A DNA stretch of 64,000 nucleotides from JBCCGR01 sp039029195 (GCA_039029195.1 JBCCGR010000019.1:14475-78474); one strand, 5' to 3'. Positions 37,213 through 46,080 are shown, numbered from the stretch's first letter. Notes: generated from the letters alone by a model not told the origin. Numbers and translations are program-made.

Positions 37213-37461
37213 TCAGCCCTTGGCTTTGACGATGGCGTCGAGCGCGCCGACGATGTCACCCACGGTTTTGAGCTGCTCCGCAGCATCAACCGTATCAAGG
37301 TCGAGGTCGACGTCGAGCCGCTCTTCGAGTTCCATGATGACTTCGGTCAATTCGAGAGAGGAAAGTCCAAGCTCCTCAAACGGGGTATCGCTACTCAAGG
37401 ATGAGGCATCCAGACCCTGCCGGACTTCGCAAATGACGTCGATGGTTTCCTGCAACAACAC
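37213..37461 (-). CDS. Acyl carrier protein
   Basis: An 82-residue acidic, helical carrier protein. FEELGLSSLELTEV contains the predicted phosphopantetheine attachment residue Ser35; the usual DSL is SSL here. The sequence is clearly different from housekeeping AcpP (which has LGADSLD). It begins at a GTG (37461) with GGA about ten bases upstream. The ketosynthase gene follows after 5 bases, so the two form an operon and probably a dedicated pair. Confidence 0.88.
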   Translation of the reverse strand: MLLQETIDVICEVRQGLDASSLSSDTPFEELGLSSLELTEVIMELEERLDVDLDLDTVDAAEQLKTVGDIVGALDAIVKAKG

Positions 37462-37577
37462 GCTTTTGATTCCGTGAAACTGGGGCGCTTTCGCCCCGAA
37501 GATGAGTGTTGATGCTCATTAGAGGAACTGGCCAGAAATGACAAACGGTTGACGAGCCGGTTTGCGCCGAGCTCCCC

Positions 37578-37610
37578 GAAAAGCAATGCGGCCGCCGAAT
37601 GGCAGCCGCA
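37578..37610 (-). terminator. Putative terminator of the RTX gene
   Basis: Ten-base stem TGCGGCTGCC/GGCGGCCGCA with one T-G pair and a 4-base loop, 34 bases beyond the RTX stop on the minus strand, followed by TTGCTTTTC. The T-run is imperfect, so strength is uncertain. Confidence 0.55.
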
Positions 37611-37643
37611 TCACAAAATGCCCCACTGGTTTGTCACCAGATG

Positions 37644-39569
37644 CTAAAAGATGAAATCGTCCTCGCGCAGTTCAGCAACGGTCACATCTTCAAGTAGCAG
37701 AGTGCCAAAGGTGCCAAAATCAAGCAGTGCGCCTTCATCTGTGTCGGACATGTTGATTTCCGACATAGAACTCATCTCCACAAAGTCGATCCAGATGCGG
37801 TCCGTGCGACCGTCACCAGCTTCAAAATCGGTGATCACATCGCTGCCGAAAGCGGCCTTGAACAAATAGACATCATTGCCGGCACCGCCTGTCATGGTGT
37901 CGTTGCCCTGCATGCCAATCAGATAGTCGTTGCCGCCGGCACCGTTCAGAATGTCATCACCCGCATTACCAACGAGTCGATTGACCCCATCGTCGCCGGT
38001 GATGTCGTCATTGTGGGCAGAACCATAGACAAATTCGAGATTCTTGTAGGTATCGCCATTGGCCTCACCGGCGAAACCACCGGTCGAGAGGTTAACCCCG
38101 ACGCCTTCAGTCGCCTGCTTATAGTCCGCCGCATCTCGACTACCCGCACCACCGTCCATGGCATCTGCGCCAAGGCCGCCGACAAGAACGTCGTTGCCGC
38201 CGCCGCCGTTCAGAATGTCGTTGCCATCCTTCCCGACAAGACGATTGACACCATCGTCACCTGTCAATGTGTCGTCGAAAAGCGAACCGTAGACATATTC
38301 AATATTGGCGAGCTGATCGCCCTCAGCGTGCCCACCCGAGCCGGTGCCGGTCTCCAGATTGACGTTTACGCCTTCAGTTGACCACATATATTCAGCGGCA
38401 TCGCGGTTGCCCGCGCCACCATCAATCTGGTCAGCACCGGCGCCGCCGAGAAGGATATCGTTGCCGCCGCCACCATTCAGAACATCGTCACCATTGTGAC
38501 CGGAAAGCCGGTTGACGCTGTCGTCGCCAATGATTGTGTCGTCGTAATGGGAGCCGTGGACATATTCCAGATCGGCGTACTCATCGCCCTCGGCTTCGAA
38601 GGATTTGCCTTCTCCGGTTTCCAGATTGACGTAGACACCGCCTTCGCTCTTTTCGAATGTCGCGGTGTCGCGGTCGCCAGTGCCGCCATCGAGCTTGTCC
38701 GCGCCTTTGCCGCCTTCAAGAACATCGTTTCCCGCGCCGCCATTCAGAACATCGTCGCCATCGCCGCCGATCAGGAGGTCGTCGCCACCATCGGTCGCCG
38801 CGTTGAAGCTCGTGTTTTCACCGGTCAGCTTCACATTGTCGACCGTGCCGCCTAGAGAGTCTTCCTTACCGGCACCCTTGAATGTCAGCCGCGCGTCACC
38901 ATCGCTCGATTTGACTTCATAAGTGTATGTTGTCCACTCGAAGCCTTTGTTGCCTTTGCCTGATTGAGAAATCGTGTCGAGCAGAACGCCATCCCAATAG
39001 ACTTCAATCGTGTTTGAATCAGCGCTCACGCCTGGTCGCGGCGAATAGTCGAACGACAGCGTGTAGGTCATCTTGTCGTCGAGACCATCAATATCGCGAT
39101 AGACGGTTGAATTGCCTGTGGAATCAAGTTCAAGCACTGCTTTACCGTCTGAGGCCTGACCAACAGTGCCCGAACGTTGCAGCTCGATCTTGTGCTTGCC
39201 CTCATAGTGCCAGCCGTTGACCTCTTCAAAGAGACCCCAGCCACCACGATTGTAGCCATCGTGAAACTCATAGGAGTTGTTGATGTAGTTGACGTTCTGT
39301 GTACCACTATCACCATTCAGAACGTCATTGCCATCAAGGCCAATCAGCGTGTCGTTTGACGAAACACCGGAAATAACATCATTGCCATTGGTCCCGGTGT
39401 AGGTATTGTCCTGCCCCTGCTCGTAGTCAGGATTGTTCAATTTCTGAGCCATATTTTCCGCCACATTCCGGCCCGTAACCGGGCTCTTGGTCTCGGATTC
39501 CAGTGTCGAAATCCATTCATCGTGGAAACAAAAGTAGCGGAAAGGTTGAAACATCGCGTTTTCAACCAT
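37644..39569 (-). CDS. Secreted RTX (hemolysin-type calcium-binding repeat) protein
   Basis: A 641-residue protein built mostly of GGxGxDxLx calcium-binding nonapeptides (for example GGDGDDVLNGGAGNDVLEGG). Residues about 95-250 form a separate beta-rich domain (TYTLSFDYSPRPGVSADSN, then TIEVYWDGVLLDTI), reminiscent of carbohydrate-binding jelly rolls. Residues 300-564 form three tandem repeats of 87-89 residues. The C-terminus ends in REDDFIF, a type I secretion-like tail; there is no signal peptide. A start at 39452 (MAQKLNNPDYE) with GGCGGA upstream is a good alternative. No HlyB/HlyD/TolC genes are adjacent. No toxin or enzyme domain is visible. Confidence 0.9.
   Translation of the reverse strand: MVENAMFQPFRYFCFHDEWISTLESETKSPVTGRNVAENMAQKLNNPDYEQGQDNTYTGTNGNDVISGVSSNDTLIGLDGNDVLNGDSGTQNVNYINNSYEFHDGYNRGGWGLFEEVNGWHYEGKHKIELQRSGTVGQASDGKAVLELDSTGNSTVYRDIDGLDDKMTYTLSFDYSPRPGVSADSNTIEVYWDGVLLDTISQSGKGNKGFEWTTYTYEVKSSDGDARLTFKGAGKEDSLGGTVDNVKLTGENTSFNAATDGGDDLLIGGDGDDVLNGGAGNDVLEGGKGADKLDGGTGDRDTATFEKSEGGVYVNLETGEGKSFEAEGDEYADLEYVHGSHYDDTIIGDDSVNRLSGHNGDDVLNGGGGNDILLGGAGADQIDGGAGNRDAAEYMWSTEGVNVNLETGTGSGGHAEGDQLANIEYVYGSLFDDTLTGDDGVNRLVGKDGNDILNGGGGNDVLVGGLGADAMDGGAGSRDAADYKQATEGVGVNLSTGGFAGEANGDTYKNLEFVYGSAHNDDITGDDGVNRLVGNAGDDILNGAGGNDYLIGMQGNDTMTGGAGNDVYLFKAAFGSDVITDFEAGDGRTDRIWIDFVEMSSMSEINMSDTDEGALLDFGTFGTLLLEDVTVAELREDDFIF
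37878..38672 (-). repeat. Three tandem repeats of about 89 codons inside the RTX gene
   Basis: The three units begin with RDTATF, RDAAEY and RDAADY (residues 300, 389 and 478). Each has a beta segment with VNLETG (or NLSTG), a stretch ending in EYVYGS (EYVHGS, EFVYGS), GDDGVNRL (GDDSVNRL), and then RTX nonapeptides. Spacing is 89, 89 and 87 residues. The units have diverged, so the duplication is not very recent. Confidence 0.85.
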
Positions 39570-39617
39570 GGTTGGACTTGTTCAATCCAGTTAAGCGTTG
39601 AGTAACGAAATCGAGGC

Positions 39618-40487
39618 TCAGCCCCCCAGGAAAAGCTGACCGACTTTCGGGTTGGCCAGAAGCTCGTCGCCCGAACCGGCGATGGCGATTTCACCTGACA
39701 CCAGCACATAGCCGATATCGGCAAATTCCAGTCCCTTCTTGGCGTTCTGCTCCACCATGATGATGGTCTTGCCTTCATTGTGTTGAAGGTCGTGCAGGAT
39801 CTCAAACACCATATCAATGAAGCGCGGCTCGAGGCCAATGGACGGTTCATCCACCAGCAACACATCCGGGTTCATCACGAGCGCACGGGAGATCTCGAGT
39901 AGTCGACGCTCACCGCCGGACAGGACCTTGGCCTGATGTTTGCGGCGCGCGGCGAGACGAGGATATTTCTCGAAAACCTGTTCCGCAGCTTCTTTTGCCT
40001 GTGCGGGCTGATCTTTCAGAAATCCGCCCATCCAGAGATTTTCTTCAACCGTCATGCCTGGAAAAACTGACTTGTCCTGCAGGATGTAGGCAATTCCTGC
40101 CTGACGCAGCTTTTCGTTTGGAGACAGAGACGTCACATCTGTGCGGCCGTCGCCCACATAGATGTTGCCGGAAAAGATGTTGTTGAAACCGAAAATTGCG
40201 TGAAGCACAGTCGACTTCCCGGCGCCGTTCGGACCAATCAGGCAAAGCGATTGTTTTCGGCCCACACGCAAATTGATGTTGTGCAGGATTTCCATCTTGC
40301 CATAACCGGCATTGAGATTTTCGATGGAGACGTAAGGATCGCCATCCACCAGCGCATCAAGTTGCTCGACGGATACTTCCTGTGCGATCTCTGCGACCTG
40401 CCGCGTGACCTCGTCGACGGAAATAACAGTTTCAACGCCACCACCACCGTAGCCTGAGACGTTCTTTTCTGAGTTTTGTTCGCTCAT
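39618..40487 (-). CDS. livF: Branched-chain amino acid-type ABC transporter ATPase (LivF)
   Basis: A 289-residue ATPase: Walker A GPNGAGKST, signature LSGGERRLLE, Walker B VLLVDEPSIGLEP. The family normally has about 235-240 residues; this one carries about 50 extra N-terminal residues (SEQNSEKNVSGYGGGGVET onward) before the usual start YVSIENLNAGYG. No internal start would remove the extension except one inside the conserved domain, and the ATG overlaps the livG stop (TGATG), so the extension appears to be real. It is the last gene of the liv cluster. Confidence 0.93.
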   Translation of the reverse strand: MSEQNSEKNVSGYGGGGVETVISVDEVTRQVAEIAQEVSVEQLDALVDGDPYVSIENLNAGYGKMEILHNINLRVGRKQSLCLIGPNGAGKSTVLHAIFGFNNIFSGNIYVGDGRTDVTSLSPNEKLRQAGIAYILQDKSVFPGMTVEENLWMGGFLKDQPAQAKEAAEQVFEKYPRLAARRKHQAKVLSGGERRLLEISRALVMNPDVLLVDEPSIGLEPRFIDMVFEILHDLQHNEGKTIIMVEQNAKKGLEFADIGYVLVSGEIAIAGSGDELLANPKVGQLFLGG

Positions 40488-41230
40488 CAGTGCGCTCCCA
40501 GATAGGCATCGATCACACGCTGATCATTCTGGATGTTTTCCGGCGGCCCCTCCGCCAGCAGCTCCCCATGGGCGAGACAATAGATGTGATCGGCCATGTT
40601 CATGATCACACGCATATTGTGCTCAATGATAAAGAGTGTGATGCCAAATTCCGAATTTGCGCGTTTCAGCCGGTCAATCAGGCCATTGATCAATGTCGGG
40701 TTGATACCGGCTGTTGGCTCATCAAGAAGCAGAACAGTTGGCTCGTTCATGAGTGCCATAGCGAACTCAAGCAGCTTTTGCTGCCCGAAGGACAAGGAGC
40801 CGGAACGTAGGAAACGCTTTTCGTAAAGACCGACGAAATCGAGAAGGTTTTCTGCCCGTTCGCGATCTTCAGCCGTGTTGCGGCTTAGCGTGTCGAGAAA
40901 GCTCATCTTGCGATGGGGCAGCGAGATCAGCATGTTTTCCACACAGTTCATCGCCCCATAAATGCGGGTCTGTTGGAAGGTTCGCAAAAGACCGAGCCGG
41001 GCAATTTCCGGCACCAGCATTCTGGAGATTTCCTGCCCCTGAAAGCGGATGGATCCGCTATCGATGGGGTGGTAGCCAACAATCGAGTTGAACAAAGTTG
41101 TCTTGCCGGAGCCATTGGGTCCAATCAAGCCGGTGATACCGCCGCTTTCAACCGTGATGGAGATGTCCTTGTTGGCGACGACGCCACCATAGGATTTCGA
41201 AACGCCGGAGACTTCAATGATCCTGGTCAT
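40487..41230 (-). CDS. livG: Branched-chain amino acid-type ABC transporter ATPase (LivG)
   Basis: A 247-residue ATPase of the LivG group: Walker A GPNGSGKTT, signature LSFGQQKLLE, Walker B VLLLDEPTAGINPT and H-loop FIIEHNMRVIMNMAD. Its ATG overlaps the livM stop (ATGA) and its stop overlaps the livF ATG, so all three are translationally coupled. It pairs with LivF on the cytoplasmic face. Confidence 0.94.
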   Translation of the reverse strand: MTRIIEVSGVSKSYGGVVANKDISITVESGGITGLIGPNGSGKTTLFNSIVGYHPIDSGSIRFQGQEISRMLVPEIARLGLLRTFQQTRIYGAMNCVENMLISLPHRKMSFLDTLSRNTAEDRERAENLLDFVGLYEKRFLRSGSLSFGQQKLLEFAMALMNEPTVLLLDEPTAGINPTLINGLIDRLKRANSEFGITLFIIEHNMRVIMNMADHIYCLAHGELLAEGPPENIQNDQRVIDAYLGAH

Positions 41231-42273
41231 TGGGCAGCCTCCGCAGCTTTCTCTTTTTCCTCAACTTTGATCCCGAACCATTCCGGCTTGTTGTGCCTTA
41301 GCCAGCCCATCAAACCATCCTGGAAGAACACCACGACAACCACGATGAGCGCGCCAAGCGCCACCCATTGCCAGCCAAGGAAGTAGTTCCAAGTTACCTC
41401 CTTGAAGACATGGAACATCAACGCACCGATCACCGGCCCCCACAGTGTGCCCTTACCACCAAGCAGCACGCAAACAACCATGAAGATGCCAAGGTTAATG
41501 GTCTGATACGCCGTTTCCAGCGGTTCGAAGTGAATGAGCTGGAAGGCTGAAATCGAACCGGCAGCTCCCACAAAGAAAGCGGCCATGGCCCAGGTCACCA
41601 GCTTGTAGCGCATGGTGTGAATGCCCATGGCTTCGGCCTTTTCCTCATCGTCGCGGATGGCATTCATCGCCGCACCGAAGCGCGTTGTGTAAAGCCACCT
41701 CAGAAAGAGAAAGAGAACGACGCCAAGCGCTGCATAAAGGAAATAGATGAGCAGTTTGAAGTCGTCGAAATTGTCGCCGGGATAGTTGGGCATGGAAATT
41801 CCCTGCCCGCCGCCAACCCAGTCCCAGTTGGAAACAAGCTCACCGGCCGCAATCGCAACCCCCAGTGTGCCAATGGCAAAATAGGGCCCGCGCAGACCAA
41901 AGGTGACCCAGCCAACAATGACAGCACAGATGGCGCAGAAGATGCCTGCTCCAATCGTGCCGAGCACAAGGCCTGTGTAATACTGTCCGGCCGTGAACTT
42001 GAAGATACCGCCACCGGCAGCATCGGTGTATTCGCCCACGTTGTAGGCCAGGCCGATGGTGATAACGGCGGAGACATACATCCCCGTGCCATAGAAGAAT
42101 ATGTTGCCGAGCGAGTTGTACCCCATCTGGCCGCCTGTCATGTCCCATGTCAGGGCCACGATGATCATCAGCCACAGGGTCGCAAGCTGCGTGCTGAAGG
42201 CGGGCGCAATAAATGGTGCCAACACAATGATGATCGCGAGCACGCCGTAAAGAAGCGATTTTTGCATAGCCAT
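41227..42273 (-). CDS. livM: Branched-chain amino acid-type ABC transporter permease (LivM)
   Basis: A permease of about 348 residues with eight to ten helices. It contains TWDMTGGQMGYNSLGNIFFYG, near the family pattern (shown in part), GLRGPYFAIGTLGVA and the EAA-type loop SRFGAAMNAIRDDEEKAEAMG with residue TTRFGAAM. The ATG at 42273 with GGGGAAGGGATC before it is preferred to the longer frame, which runs back through livH. An acidic/Lys tail (EEKEKAAEAAQ) ends the protein. Confidence 0.92.
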   Translation of the reverse strand: MAMQKSLLYGVLAIIIVLAPFIAPAFSTQLATLWLMIIVALTWDMTGGQMGYNSLGNIFFYGTGMYVSAVITIGLAYNVGEYTDAAGGGIFKFTAGQYYTGLVLGTIGAGIFCAICAVIVGWVTFGLRGPYFAIGTLGVAIAAGELVSNWDWVGGGQGISMPNYPGDNFDDFKLLIYFLYAALGVVLFLFLRWLYTTRFGAAMNAIRDDEEKAEAMGIHTMRYKLVTWAMAAFFVGAAGSISAFQLIHFEPLETAYQTINLGIFMVVCVLLGGKGTLWGPVIGALMFHVFKEVTWNYFLGWQWVALGALIVVVVVFFQDGLMGWLRHNKPEWFGIKVEEKEKAAEAAQ

Positions 42274-42284
42274 GATCCCTTCCC

Positions 42285-43373
42285 CTACTGCAGAACCTGG
42301 CGCTTGCGCCGTTGTTGCAACAACCGCACCACAAGAACAATGAGAAGGAGCAGGACCGCGATCGCCTGCTGGTAGCCAATGCCGAAGATGTGGCTGCCAT
42401 ATTGTTCGGCAGCCCCAATGCCCAGACCAGCGGCGATCACGCCCGGCAAATTGCCAAGACCCGCAGCGGTGACTATCACAAATGCTCGGACGGAATAGGT
42501 GATGCCGTAGAACGGCTGGATCACCCAAACCATGACAATGATGGCGCCTGCTGCACCGCAAATTGCCGAGTTAAGCGAAAAGGTGAAGGCGTAGACCCGC
42601 TCCGTGTCGATCCCCAAAACCCGTGCAGCGCGCGGGTCCTGTGCTGTCGCCCGGATCGCCTGTCCCATGCGGCTGTTTTTCATGAACAGAATGACCGCGG
42701 TCGCGAGTGCTGCTGCCATCAAAACGCCGATCAGCTTGGCCACGGGAATGTTCACAATGCCATCGAAGAAGGAGAAGGTTGAATAGCCCAGATCGACACT
42801 CTGAGTGTCAGAGCCGAACATCAGGTTCATGATCTGCGCCATCATGATCGCCAGACCAAAAGTGGTCAGCAGCGACGTGAACAGATCGCGTTCAATGACC
42901 CGAGAGATCACCAGATTGTAAATGCCGCCATTGATAATGAGCAGGACTGCAAGCAGCAGGCCCGACCATTGTGTGATGGACCGACCCAGATCACCACCGC
43001 TGGTTACGCCATACATCAGTGCGACAAATCCGGCGATGGACAGTCCGATCATCAGTTTGGAATTGGCGCGTGCTATCTTGTGAATTGCTGTGCCGTGCAA
43101 TGCACCGCCGAGCAGGGCCATGATCACGAGGGCAACGGGTACACCCAGCAACGGGTTCATCCCCTGACCAGCCATCCACCATGACACATAGCCGCCGGCG
43201 ATTACGAAGTCGCCCTGAGCCAGGTTTTTGACGTTCATCACGCCCCAGACCAGCGCCAAACCGTATGCCGCGAGCGCAAACAGTGCGCCAATCATGATTC
43301 CGTCGACCAGAATGGCCAGATTGACCACTGGGAACTCGGCGAGAAGCTTTAAATTGAACCAGATCTGATCCAT
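42285..43373 (-). CDS. livH: Branched-chain amino acid-type ABC transporter permease (LivH)
   Basis: A 362-residue permease, longer than the usual 290-300. Typical segments are GALFALAAYGLALVWGVMNV, LAQGDFVIAGGYVSW, and SRMGQAIRATAQDPRAARVLG, the ATPase-contacting loop. It follows the binding-protein gene after a clear terminator, and lies 12 bases before livM. Substrate may be branched-chain amino acids or another compound carried by this broad family (for example amides or urea). Confidence 0.93.
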   Translation of the reverse strand: MDQIWFNLKLLAEFPVVNLAILVDGIMIGALFALAAYGLALVWGVMNVKNLAQGDFVIAGGYVSWWMAGQGMNPLLGVPVALVIMALLGGALHGTAIHKIARANSKLMIGLSIAGFVALMYGVTSGGDLGRSITQWSGLLLAVLLIINGGIYNLVISRVIERDLFTSLLTTFGLAIMMAQIMNLMFGSDTQSVDLGYSTFSFFDGIVNIPVAKLIGVLMAAALATAVILFMKNSRMGQAIRATAQDPRAARVLGIDTERVYAFTFSLNSAICGAAGAIIVMVWVIQPFYGITYSVRAFVIVTAAGLGNLPGVIAAGLGIGAAEQYGSHIFGIGYQQAIAVLLLLIVLVVRLLQQRRKRQVLQ

Positions 43374-43466
43374 CGGATCAGCACCCTCCCCTAGGAAGCC
43401 CGGTTGTTCTTATTAAGGTCGTTGCATTCCGGGCAAATGCCGACAGTCAGATTTGGGCAGGTTGAG

Positions 43467-43494
43467 AAAAGGCCGGGGATTTCCCCGGCCTTTT
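43467..43494 (-). terminator. Terminator between the binding-protein gene and livH
   Basis: Nine-base perfect stem GGCCGGGGA/TCCCCGGCC with a 2-base loop, flanked by AAAA and TTTT, 22 bases after the binding-protein stop on the minus strand. It probably ends most transcripts after the binding protein, with some read-through into livH-M-G-F, so binding protein is made in excess. Confidence 0.9.
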
Positions 43495-43515
43495 ATTAGC
43501 GTTCGACTGAATGCC

Positions 43516-44742
43516 TTATTTGCGTGGCCAGTTCAGCGGATGCGATGCAAATGCAGATGGAGCAACCACATTGTAGGCGCCATTCTGAATCTGACGCAGC
43601 ACCATCGGCTTGGCGATGTTGTTGCCGTTTTCCGAGAACCTGATGTTGCCGTAGAAGGTCTTCATGTCCGTTGCGGCGATCGCATCACGAAGCTTGTCCT
43701 TGTCCAGCGTTCCGGCGCGCTCAAACGCGTCTTTGAACACGTAAACAGCAGCCGATGCCTGAGCGGTCTGATAAGGAACCTTTTTGGATGCATATTCCGG
43801 ATAAGCTGCCTTGAACTCTTTTTCGTAGTTCGAAGCTGAGCCGAAAATCGGATCCTCATAGGTCAGGGTCTCTGCCCACTGGGTGGAGCACAGGATGTCG
43901 TTTGCAGCATCTCCAAAGTTACCGGTCACGTCTGCGGCTTCGCAATGTGTGATGGCAACCATTGGAACCGATACTTTTTGCTCGCCAATCTGGCGAACAG
44001 CGGTAGCCGCACCCTTGGAGTGGCCTGAAACGATCAGCACGTCCGGCTTCACCAGTTTCACCTTCGTGAGGATGGCAGACATATCGGAGAGGTCGCGCGG
44101 CAGTTTTTCATCCACAACAATCTGCATGCCCAGCTTCTTGGCATCGTCAAGAACACCTGCGCGAATGTCGAGCGAGAACGGGTCGTTCTCAACGGCTACA
44201 GCGACTTTCACAGTCGACGGGTCCTTACCGTTTTCCTTGGCCTTTTCAGCCGCAAGCGTGATTGCGGACGCAAGATACTGTTCAGACGTGGAAAGCACGG
44301 CAAACAGATATTTGTAACCCTTGTTGAAAAGCGAACGCGAAGCGCCTTCTGCTTCAACCATCGGGATCTTGTATTTCTCCGTCACCGGCGCGATCGCCTT
44401 GGTAAGACCGGATGAATATGGCCCAAGCATATACTGGACTTTGTCCTGATTGATCAGACGCTCGGCCAGCGTGGCACCACGGTCACCCTTGGACTCATCA
44501 TCATAGTAGATGACACGGAAATTGTAGCACTTGTCGCCAATTTTCACGCCGCCATTTTCGTCGATCTTCTTGATCGCGAATTCATAGCCGTTTTTCGCGT
44601 GAACACCGTTGGTGGCGTACTTGCCGGTCAGTGAAATGGCAGAGCCAAGAACGAGTTCCTCGCAGTCAGCAGCCATAGCGGTGGAAGCCGTGGCGAACAG
44701 GGCACCGGCGGCATAGGCCAAAACCGAAGTTTTGAATTTCAT
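43516..44742 (-). CDS. Branched-chain amino acid-type ABC transporter substrate-binding protein
   Basis: A 408-residue periplasmic binding protein (Peripla_BP_6 type). It has a signal peptide MKFKTSVLAYAAGALFATA ending near AMA, then DCEELVLGSAISLTGKYATNG, the usual family start. Two Cys pairs (near DCEE and CYNFR, HCEAAD and ILCST) may form disulfides. The ATG at 44742 has GGGAGGA 9 bases upstream. It is upstream of the livHMGF genes and separated from them by a strong terminator. Confidence 0.93.
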   Translation of the reverse strand: MKFKTSVLAYAAGALFATASTAMAADCEELVLGSAISLTGKYATNGVHAKNGYEFAIKKIDENGGVKIGDKCYNFRVIYYDDESKGDRGATLAERLINQDKVQYMLGPYSSGLTKAIAPVTEKYKIPMVEAEGASRSLFNKGYKYLFAVLSTSEQYLASAITLAAEKAKENGKDPSTVKVAVAVENDPFSLDIRAGVLDDAKKLGMQIVVDEKLPRDLSDMSAILTKVKLVKPDVLIVSGHSKGAATAVRQIGEQKVSVPMVAITHCEAADVTGNFGDAANDILCSTQWAETLTYEDPIFGSASNYEKEFKAAYPEYASKKVPYQTAQASAAVYVFKDAFERAGTLDKDKLRDAIAATDMKTFYGNIRFSENGNNIAKPMVLRQIQNGAYNVVAPSAFASHPLNWPRK

Positions 44743-45066
44743 TGGTGTTTTCCTCCCAACACGTTTTTTGCGCAATCCTTCACCCTATTCTGGCGGGACG
44801 GAACTCCCCTCAAGGCCGGACATTGCGTCCGGCGCTCGATACCGCGTCAAAAGCGACGGATTGCATTCATCACTATGTCATCGGGATTTTGGGAAGTAAA
44901 CGCCTATTGAGTGGCGGCTGGTTGAGAATTTTGGTCTCAATAATTTGCAGATTTATGGAATCAATACCGAGCTTGGAATTCCGCCAAGCTTGGAAAACAA
45001 AAATGCCGCCCGAAATGGGCGGCATCGATCATTTGCTCTGCAACGGACGTTACAAGCGTAAACGCA
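44743..45066. other. Intergenic region between the binding-protein gene and phaB
   Basis: No gene is visible in these 324 bases. It holds the phaB terminator (44994-45025), and a 7-base hairpin GCCGGAC/GTCCGGC at 44815-44833 that would fall in the 5' leader or promoter of the binding-protein gene. I see no recognised riboswitch. Confidence 0.6.
44994..45025 (-). terminator. Terminator of phaB
   Basis: Nine-base perfect stem ATGCCGCCC/GGGCGGCAT with a 5-base loop, followed on the minus strand by TTTTG and TTTT. It lies 42 bases after the phaB stop. Confidence 0.9.
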
Positions 45067-45813
45067 TCAGTACATGTGCTGACCGCCATTGATTGAAATG
45101 GTGGAGCCGGTGATGAATTTGGAATCTTCACGCACCAGGAACCAGACAGCACGAGCAATCTCAAGCGGGTCGCCGAGACGGCCAACCGGAACAGTGCTGA
45201 TGATTTTTTCCAGAACATTTTCAGGCACCGCCGCAACCATATCTGTTGCCACATAGCCCGGGGCAACGGCATTGACGGTCACTCCATAGCGTGCACCTTC
45301 CTGTGCCATAGCTTTGGTCATGCCGAATACGCCTGCCTTTGCAGCGCAATAGTTCACCTGGCCGTACTGGCCAGCCTGACCGTTGACCGACGAAATGTTG
45401 ACGATGCGGCCAAATTTTTCAGCGAGCATGGTTTCCCAGACAGCCTTCGACATGTTGAAGACGGACGTTAGGTTGGTCTGAATGACCGACATCCAGTTGT
45501 CGTACGACATTTTACGCAAAGTGCCATCGCGGGTGATGCCAGCATTGTTGATGAGCACGGTGACCGGACCATGAGCTTCGGAAATTTCTGCAACTGCAGC
45601 CTGACAGGCGTCAAAATCAGACACATCCCACTGGTAGGCCGGAATGCCGGTTTCCTCGGTAAAGGCGGCCGCTTTGGATTTGTCGCCACCGTACCCGGCA
45701 ACAACATTGTAGCCGCGATCTTTCAGCAGTTCGGCAATGCCTTGTCCGATGCCGCGTGTGCCACCAGTCACGAGGGCGGTGCGGGATGGATTTTCTTCAG
45801 CGGGAATAGTCAT
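45067..45813 (-). CDS. phaB: Acetoacetyl-CoA reductase
   Basis: A 248-residue short-chain dehydrogenase that reduces acetoacetyl-CoA to (R)-3-hydroxybutyryl-CoA with NADPH. TGGTRGIGQGIAELL is the cofactor motif, NNAGITRDGTLRKM and the catalytic SSVNGQAGQYGQVNYCAAKAG (Ser, Tyr and Lys) follow in the PhaB pattern, and the C-terminus TGSTISINGGQHMY is characteristic. The ATG at 45813 with GGAGGA upstream is preferred to the longer open frame. phaA, which often precedes phaB, is not present here; the gene stands alone between a leader of about 270 bases and a terminator. Confidence 0.96.
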   Translation of the reverse strand: MTIPAEENPSRTALVTGGTRGIGQGIAELLKDRGYNVVAGYGGDKSKAAAFTEETGIPAYQWDVSDFDACQAAVAEISEAHGPVTVLINNAGITRDGTLRKMSYDNWMSVIQTNLTSVFNMSKAVWETMLAEKFGRIVNISSVNGQAGQYGQVNYCAAKAGVFGMTKAMAQEGARYGVTVNAVAPGYVATDMVAAVPENVLEKIISTVPVGRLGDPLEIARAVWFLVREDSKFITGSTISINGGQHMY

Positions 45814-46080
45814 AATTGGTGTTCCTCCACTTTGGGCTTTGGGGATGGGATCAAGAATGGTGCCCCCATGCCACAAGAGTCCACCTAGCAAATAGAACAA
45901 CACCATTGGGGCAGCCCTGCGCCCAATGCATGGGTGTGATTTGCTGCATTAATGGAGGAGATGTTCTTTCAGACATCGCGCTGAAGATTGACTGCCATCT
46001 TTGCAGGTGATGAGCTGCGTTCGGAATCGAACATTTCACGTGGTTGTTCTGGAAATTACATCACCGTATAGGATTGATGC

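Noticed and set aside
37479..37498. Hairpin GGGGCG/CGCCCC between the ACP gene and the RTX gene
   Set aside because: No T-run on either strand; the hairpin at 37578-37610 is the better terminator candidate.
41617..42375. A 252-codon antisense frame over livM
   Set aside because: Overlaps a clear permease gene; the product is rich in His, Gln and Asn as expected for the complement of membrane-protein codons.
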